Assembly: GCA_024762625.1 (NCBI GenBank)
Contig: JANTHA010000125.1
Coordinates: forward strand, 1-6,454
Source of the DNA: Thiotrichaceae bacterium
Lineage (GTDB): Bacteria > Pseudomonadota > Gammaproteobacteria > Thiotrichales > Thiotrichaceae
Reading direction: 5' to 3'
DNA: 6,454 bases
A program made the position numbers and the translations under genes. The notes under the pieces are model-generated. The model was given only the letters and a program-made list of their open reading frames with translations. It did no database searches and was not told the origin of the DNA. Below are positions 1 to 3,770 of this stretch, piece by piece (position 1 is the first letter of the stretch; each line of letters starts with the position of its first letter).

Positions 1-1
1 G

Positions 2-121
2 AGCAAGTTTCGCTGTGCGATCTTCCGGATTAAGGCTGAAGCCAATGCGCCAGGAACAATCAGTAAAGCGACTCATTCCCTGGGCTGGGCGGAGATTGAA
101 GCGCCCGTGAATAAAAACTGA
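2..121 (+). CDS. C-terminal end of a probable minor pilin (PilX-like), 5' truncated by the window
   Basis: Only the last 39 codons and the TGA stop (119-121) are present. The other forward frame beginning at base 1 hits a stop at 31-33, whereas this frame stays open from the edge. The peptide contains CAIFRIKAEA and ends in EAPVNKN. A Cys followed by an FRI-type beta strand close to the C-terminus is what PilX-type minor pilins usually show. In many proteobacteria pilX lies directly upstream of pilY1 in the order fimU-pilV-pilW-pilX-pilY1. If so, the product is a pilin-like subunit, cleaved by prepilin peptidase, that sits with PilY1 in the pilus tip complex and primes assembly. The assignment rests mainly on gene order, because the diagnostic N-terminal pilin helix lies outside the window. 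Another minor pilin or an unrelated small protein cannot be excluded. The gap to the next gene is 54 bases with no terminator-like hairpin, so an operon is likely. Confidence 0.55.
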   Translation, partial: SKFRCAIFRIKAEANAPGTISKATHSLGWAEIEAPVNKN

Positions 122-163
122 TCAGAATATAAAAACTAAATAGTTAAAAAAATAATAAAAATA

Positions 164-168
164 AGTGG
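164..168 (+). promoter_or_regulatory. Ribosome binding site of the first pilY1 gene
   Basis: AGTGG lies 7 bases before the ATG at 176, inside a gap (122-175) that is otherwise almost entirely A and T. It is a weak match to the Shine-Dalgarno consensus, but the same AGTGG occurs 8 bases before the second pilY1 gene. An in-frame stop (TAA, 137-139) excludes longer forms, and no ATG, GTG or TTG in this frame lies between that stop and 176. I see no convincing -35/-10 pair in the gap. Its A-richness may simply keep the start site unstructured. Confidence 0.6.
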
Positions 169-175
169 TAAAAAC

Positions 176-3100
176 ATGAACCGGTTAATGATTAAAATCA
201 AATTCAGCTTTGTCTTGCTGCTGTCAATCTTGTTGCAAACAAGTATGTTGCGCGCCGATGACATAGCCATTTTTGAGGCGGAAAAGCCGCCGGTTCCACC
301 CAATATCCTATTCGTCATGGATGTGTCCGGCAGTATGAACTGGGATGCAGGCGACCTTAAACAAAAACGAATAGACGTATTGCGCGACGCATTAACCGGT
401 CTTTTGACTGAAGTAACCGATGTGAATGTCGGTTTGATGAGTTTTTCTGATAAAAACGCGGAAAGTGGCTGGATTGTACATGGTCCATCCTATCCGGTAG
501 CCGGAATAGACGAAGATGCGCAGACAGCGCTTAACGCCAACCCATTATTTAATCATTATACTGCGTCTGATATACAAAACTCCTATTTGCCGTCAGTTGC
601 CTTTGCAGGCCAGACAACGCGTGGTTATTTGCAGGATATCGCCAGTCAATGGAAGCCTGGTCGCGGTACGCCAATAGTCGGCGCCTTGTTTGAGGCGGCA
701 AAATACATGCGTGGAGAAGATATTTACTGGGGCAACCAGCCTCCCATGAAGTTGCAGGCGGCGCACCCAAGCACCTATGATGGTTTGTTCACCGATGGCG
801 GCACAACCACAACCTATGTGGATAAGGTGGAAGCCTGTGGCGGAACGACGGGGATTACCTGTAACAAGCGTAAAAGCTGTACAACCACGACCACGACCTC
901 TACGCCGGTTATTTCACCGACGCCAATCGCCGGGCAGGATTGCACCGCCCAGCCTATTACTAAAACCTGCGCAGCGAATGAAACATTTTGCGGCAGCGCC
1001 GCCAGTGCGGCTGAATGTAGTACGACGGTAACGCCTGGAACCACGCAGACCGTACTTTGTAGTTTAGCTGCGCCAACGAATTCTTCCGCCTGTCTTGCCA
1101 GTGATCCACAATTTACACAATGCACTGTTCCGCCGAATGACGTCAATTGCCAGGCGGCGACGGATGCTGATTGTTATACTGCCCACCCTACCTGGGTGCA
1201 ATGTGTAGACTCTGGCGCAACGCCGGTAAATGGCTTATTGACATTCAATTGCAAGGAGCCGGTTACCGGCGATACGTCTAATCCAATCAGTTGCATTAAA
1301 ACAACGCCAGACCTTACGACTGTAACGTGTCCTGATACACAATATAGCTGCACTAGCACGACAAGCACAACCACCTGCACTCATATTGTCAGCGCAAGCA
1401 TCATTTCATCGGGCATTAAATACAAATCGCCGATTAAACAGCAATGTCAAAGCAACGCCATTATTTTACTATCCGATGGCGAACCGACCGTGAATGATAG
1501 CAGCACACTGGTTACCGGTATGATCGGATCTGGGTATGCGAAAAACTGCAATGCAACGCCAAAACCATCTAGCGGTGATTGGAGCTCGCCGGAATCAATT
1601 GCCTATTATGGTCGTTGTGGAAAGGAGCTTGCCAGTTATCTGGCGGAAACGGATAACAGCGACGCGACAACAGGAAATAATGTTGAAGGCGATCAGCCGA
1701 TTAATCTTTATACAGTTGGGTTTTCTTTAAACAAGCAACCACAGGCGCAAGCCTATCTTAAGTCTTTAGCTGATGCCGGCGGCGGCGACTTCTATGCGGC
1801 GGAGTCTTCGGAGGATTTGATTTCGGCATTCAAGGACGCCATATCAAACGTCAACAGGGCGCGTCTGTTTAGCGCACCCTCCTATACGCCGAATGCGTAT
1901 TCTATTCTGGCTCATGGGGACGTGGTTTATTTGCCCGTCTTTAACCGGGAAAGCGCCACAGCCTGGTCGGGAAATCTAAAAAAATTCAAACTAAAGAATG
2001 GCCATTTGATTGAAGGCGTCACTGATAAAGCGGTTATGGATGCTGATGGCAAAATGCGTAAAGACGCCCTGGATATGTGGGCTGCGACTACCCCAGACCA
2101 TGCGGCAAAAGGCGGCGGCGTCGCCAGTTTGCTGGATCCATCTAAAAGAAACATTAAAACAGATGATGGTTCAGGGAAATTGATCTCTTTAAAAGCCGAT
2201 AAAGTGATTAATACACTCTTAAATGCGTCTGGCGACTCTGAAGCCAAAGAATTGATTAAATATATCACTGGCTGGACCCAGGATAAAAAACCCAGACATC
2301 ACATGGGCGATATTATCCACAGCAAACCGGTTTTTGTGGATTACCCGAACAAACGCCGCGTGATTTTTGTCGGCACCAATGAAGGTTATCTACATGCCTT
2401 TGATGATGTCGACGGAAAAGAGCTGTTTGCCTATATGCCAAGGGAATTGCTTAAAAATATCAAGATCCAGAAAGACAACCCAAAGGACGCCGATCATCCA
2501 TATGGCGTTGACGGCGAGATTACTGTCTGGAAAGGCAGGCTCACTGCAAGCGACAATTCGGATACCGTGCTGTTGTTTTTTGGCTTGCGTCGCGGCGGCA
2601 AGGCGTATTATGCACTGAATGTGACTGATCCCGAAAAACCAAAATTACAGTGGAAAATCACACCAGTTTCCCATAATGGCGCTTTTGATAATCTGGGGTA
2701 TACCTGGTCTACGCCCAAAGTGGCGAAAGTTGTGGATAAGAAAACCAATGGCGAAATAAAAAAGGCGCTTATTTTTGGCGGCGGTTATGTGGATGATAAT
2801 GGACTGGAAACAGGCGTGTCCGAAGCAACTGATAGCGGAACCGGCGCGGATGTTTTTATAGTTGATATGATAACCGGTTCCTTATTGATAAAACTCTCCG
2901 GCCAGAATTCATCATTAAGTCATGCGGTTCCCGGCGGCGTTCGCGTCATGGACATGGATGGCAATGACATCGTTGATCATCTTTATTTTGCGGATACAGG
3001 CGGCAAGGTCTGGCGCGCGGATATCAATACGCTCGAAGATGTCAAACTGTATCAATTTGCGAATTTACAGGGTAGCGCAAAACGCGCCTTCTTTAATGAG

Positions 3101-3748
3101 CCGGATGTCGCCTTTTTCAAGCGCGGGGGTCGCTTCGTCGCCACCCTTTCCATTGGCAGCGGCGAACGCCCCAATCCTTTGGATAAGAACAGTCAGGATG
3201 CGTTTTTTGTTCTGCTTGACAAGCATCCAGGGTTTTACACAGCGAATGAAAGCCCGAATAAGCCCGATGTCATAACAACGTCGCTTCTGGCTCCGCTCAG
3301 TTCGCTCAGTAATGGACTGGATAAACAGATTTTCGATGCATCATACAAGGATAAGAAAGGCTGGTATTACTCGCTGGCGCAGGGTGAAAAAGTACTTACC
3401 AACGCCATTACCTTTGAAAACAAGATTATCTTCACCAGTTTTAATTCAAACAATACGGCGACTGCGTCTTCTGATCCCTGTGATACCTCATTGAAAAATG
3501 TATCCAGTTTGTATGTGCTTGATCTTTATACAGGAAAGGCCGTTGTCTCGCCAACGGTGATTTCACCGGGAGAAATCTCGGAACCGCCGATGCCGTATTA
3601 CCCAGAAATGACGAGTGTAAACTGTTCAACCAAAACACCGTGTCTGCGCGAACCTGTTTTACCATTACCAAGAGGTGTCGCCCCGGTTAATCTGGCAATG
3701 CCAGCGAAACGGGTGCCAAGAGTGTACTGGATGGATCATATTAAATAA
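176..3748 (+). CDS. pilY1: PilY1/PilC-family type IV pilus tip adhesin and assembly factor, copy 1 (1190 aa)
   Basis: This is a secreted tip protein of type IV pili. In studied systems PilY1 works with minor pilins to prime assembly, counteract retraction, adhere and sense surfaces. A Sec signal peptide spans residues 1-27 (basic start, FSFVLLLSILL core, probable cleavage after LRA). A VWA domain spans about 41-560, with all MIDAS ligands visible: DVSGS 49-53, T165 in GRGTP and D434 in LSDGEPT. Between T165 and D434 is an unusually large Cys-rich, Thr-rich insert, with 19 Cys from C221 to C424. The PilY1 C-terminal beta-propeller runs from about 562 to 1180, with HMGDIIHSKP 709-718, VGTNEGYLHAFD 732-743, FGLRRGGKAYYALNV 802-816 and a calcium-type loop D926-x-D928-x-N930-xxx-D934 before LYFADTGGKVWR. 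Three more Cys lie near the end (1102, 1150, 1156). The length is normal for the family. No RGD integrin-type motif is present. The gene sits 22 bases ahead of a paralogue and is probably co-transcribed with it. The family call is very secure. The exact role relative to copy 2 is inference. Confidence 0.96.
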   Translation: MNRLMIKIKFSFVLLLSILLQTSMLRADDIAIFEAEKPPVPPNILFVMDVSGSMNWDAGDLKQKRIDVLRDALTGLLTEVTDVNVGLMSFSDKNAESGWIVHGPSYPVAGIDEDAQTALNANPLFNHYTASDIQNSYLPSVAFAGQTTRGYLQDIASQWKPGRGTPIVGALFEAAKYMRGEDIYWGNQPPMKLQAAHPSTYDGLFTDGGTTTTYVDKVEACGGTTGITCNKRKSCTTTTTTSTPVISPTPIAGQDCTAQPITKTCAANETFCGSAASAAECSTTVTPGTTQTVLCSLAAPTNSSACLASDPQFTQCTVPPNDVNCQAATDADCYTAHPTWVQCVDSGATPVNGLLTFNCKEPVTGDTSNPISCIKTTPDLTTVTCPDTQYSCTSTTSTTTCTHIVSASIISSGIKYKSPIKQQCQSNAIILLSDGEPTVNDSSTLVTGMIGSGYAKNCNATPKPSSGDWSSPESIAYYGRCGKELASYLAETDNSDATTGNNVEGDQPINLYTVGFSLNKQPQAQAYLKSLADAGGGDFYAAESSEDLISAFKDAISNVNRARLFSAPSYTPNAYSILAHGDVVYLPVFNRESATAWSGNLKKFKLKNGHLIEGVTDKAVMDADGKMRKDALDMWAATTPDHAAKGGGVASLLDPSKRNIKTDDGSGKLISLKADKVINTLLNASGDSEAKELIKYITGWTQDKKPRHHMGDIIHSKPVFVDYPNKRRVIFVGTNEGYLHAFDDVDGKELFAYMPRELLKNIKIQKDNPKDADHPYGVDGEITVWKGRLTASDNSDTVLLFFGLRRGGKAYYALNVTDPEKPKLQWKITPVSHNGAFDNLGYTWSTPKVAKVVDKKTNGEIKKALIFGGGYVDDNGLETGVSEATDSGTGADVFIVDMITGSLLIKLSGQNSSLSHAVPGGVRVMDMDGNDIVDHLYFADTGGKVWRADINTLEDVKLYQFANLQGSAKRAFFNEPDVAFFKRGGRFVATLSIGSGERPNPLDKNSQDAFFVLLDKHPGFYTANESPNKPDVITTSLLAPLSSLSNGLDKQIFDASYKDKKGWYYSLAQGEKVLTNAITFENKIIFTSFNSNNTATASSDPCDTSLKNVSSLYVLDLYTGKAVVSPTVISPGEISEPPMPYYPEMTSVNCSTKTPCLREPVLPLPRGVAPVNLAMPAKRVPRVYWMDHIK
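836..1447 (+). other. Cys/Thr-rich insert within the VWA domain of PilY1 copy 1 (residues 221-424)
   Basis: The encoded segment holds 19 cysteines in about 204 residues and lies between the MIDAS Thr (T165) and MIDAS Asp (D434), where an ordinary VWA domain has only a short helix-strand passage. It opens with CGGTTGITCN and closes just before CQSNAIILLSDG. Both edges are matched in copy 2, so the insert boundaries are well defined. Inside are Thr/Ser-rich runs (C235 onward, and 391-401) and two versions of a Cys motif, CLASDPQFTQC (306-316) and CYTAHPTWVQC (333-343). After export the Cys are probably disulfide-bonded in the periplasm. I do not recognise a named fold. A role in adhesion or force sensing is inference. 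Confidence 0.8.
2951..2977 (+). other. Calcium-binding-type loop in the propeller of PilY1 copy 1
   Basis: Residues 926-934 read D-M-D-G-N-D-I-V-D, a DxDxNxxxD nine-residue loop directly before LYFADTGGKVWR. This corresponds to the conserved calcium loop of the PilY1 C-terminal domain, which in Pseudomonas aeruginosa PilY1 binds calcium and controls the ability to oppose pilus retraction. All oxygen-donor positions are intact here. Calcium binding in this protein is inferred from the motif. Confidence 0.75.
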
Positions 3749-3757
3749 CAATTAGTC

Positions 3758-3762
3758 AGTGG
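3758..3762 (+). promoter_or_regulatory. Ribosome binding site of the second pilY1 gene
   Basis: AGTGG lies 8 bases before the ATG at 3771 and repeats the site used by copy 1. It supports 3771 as the start. A GTG at 3759 is also in frame, and the next upstream in-frame codon positions include a TAG stop at 3753-3755, but the GTG overlaps this site and has no Shine-Dalgarno sequence of its own. The 22-base gap after the copy 1 stop contains no hairpin, so the second gene probably depends on transcription from upstream. Confidence 0.6.
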
Positions 3763-3770
3763 TTTTTAAA

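Noticed and set aside
122..175. Possible promoter in the AT-rich gap before copy 1
   Set aside because: The gap is so rich in A and T that -10-like hexamers arise by chance, and no paired -35 element at proper spacing stands out. Close spacing to the upstream gene fits simple read-through.
814..1146. Antisense open frame of 110 codons opposite the copy 1 insert
   Set aside because: It is a shadow of the Thr/Cys-rich coding sequence. Its product is a composition-driven run of Val and Gly residues with no recognisable domain, and the opposite strand encodes a clear PilY1 protein.
2306..3000. RGD integrin-binding motif as in P. aeruginosa PilY1
   Set aside because: I looked for RGD in both proteins and found none, so that particular host-binding route is not supported here.
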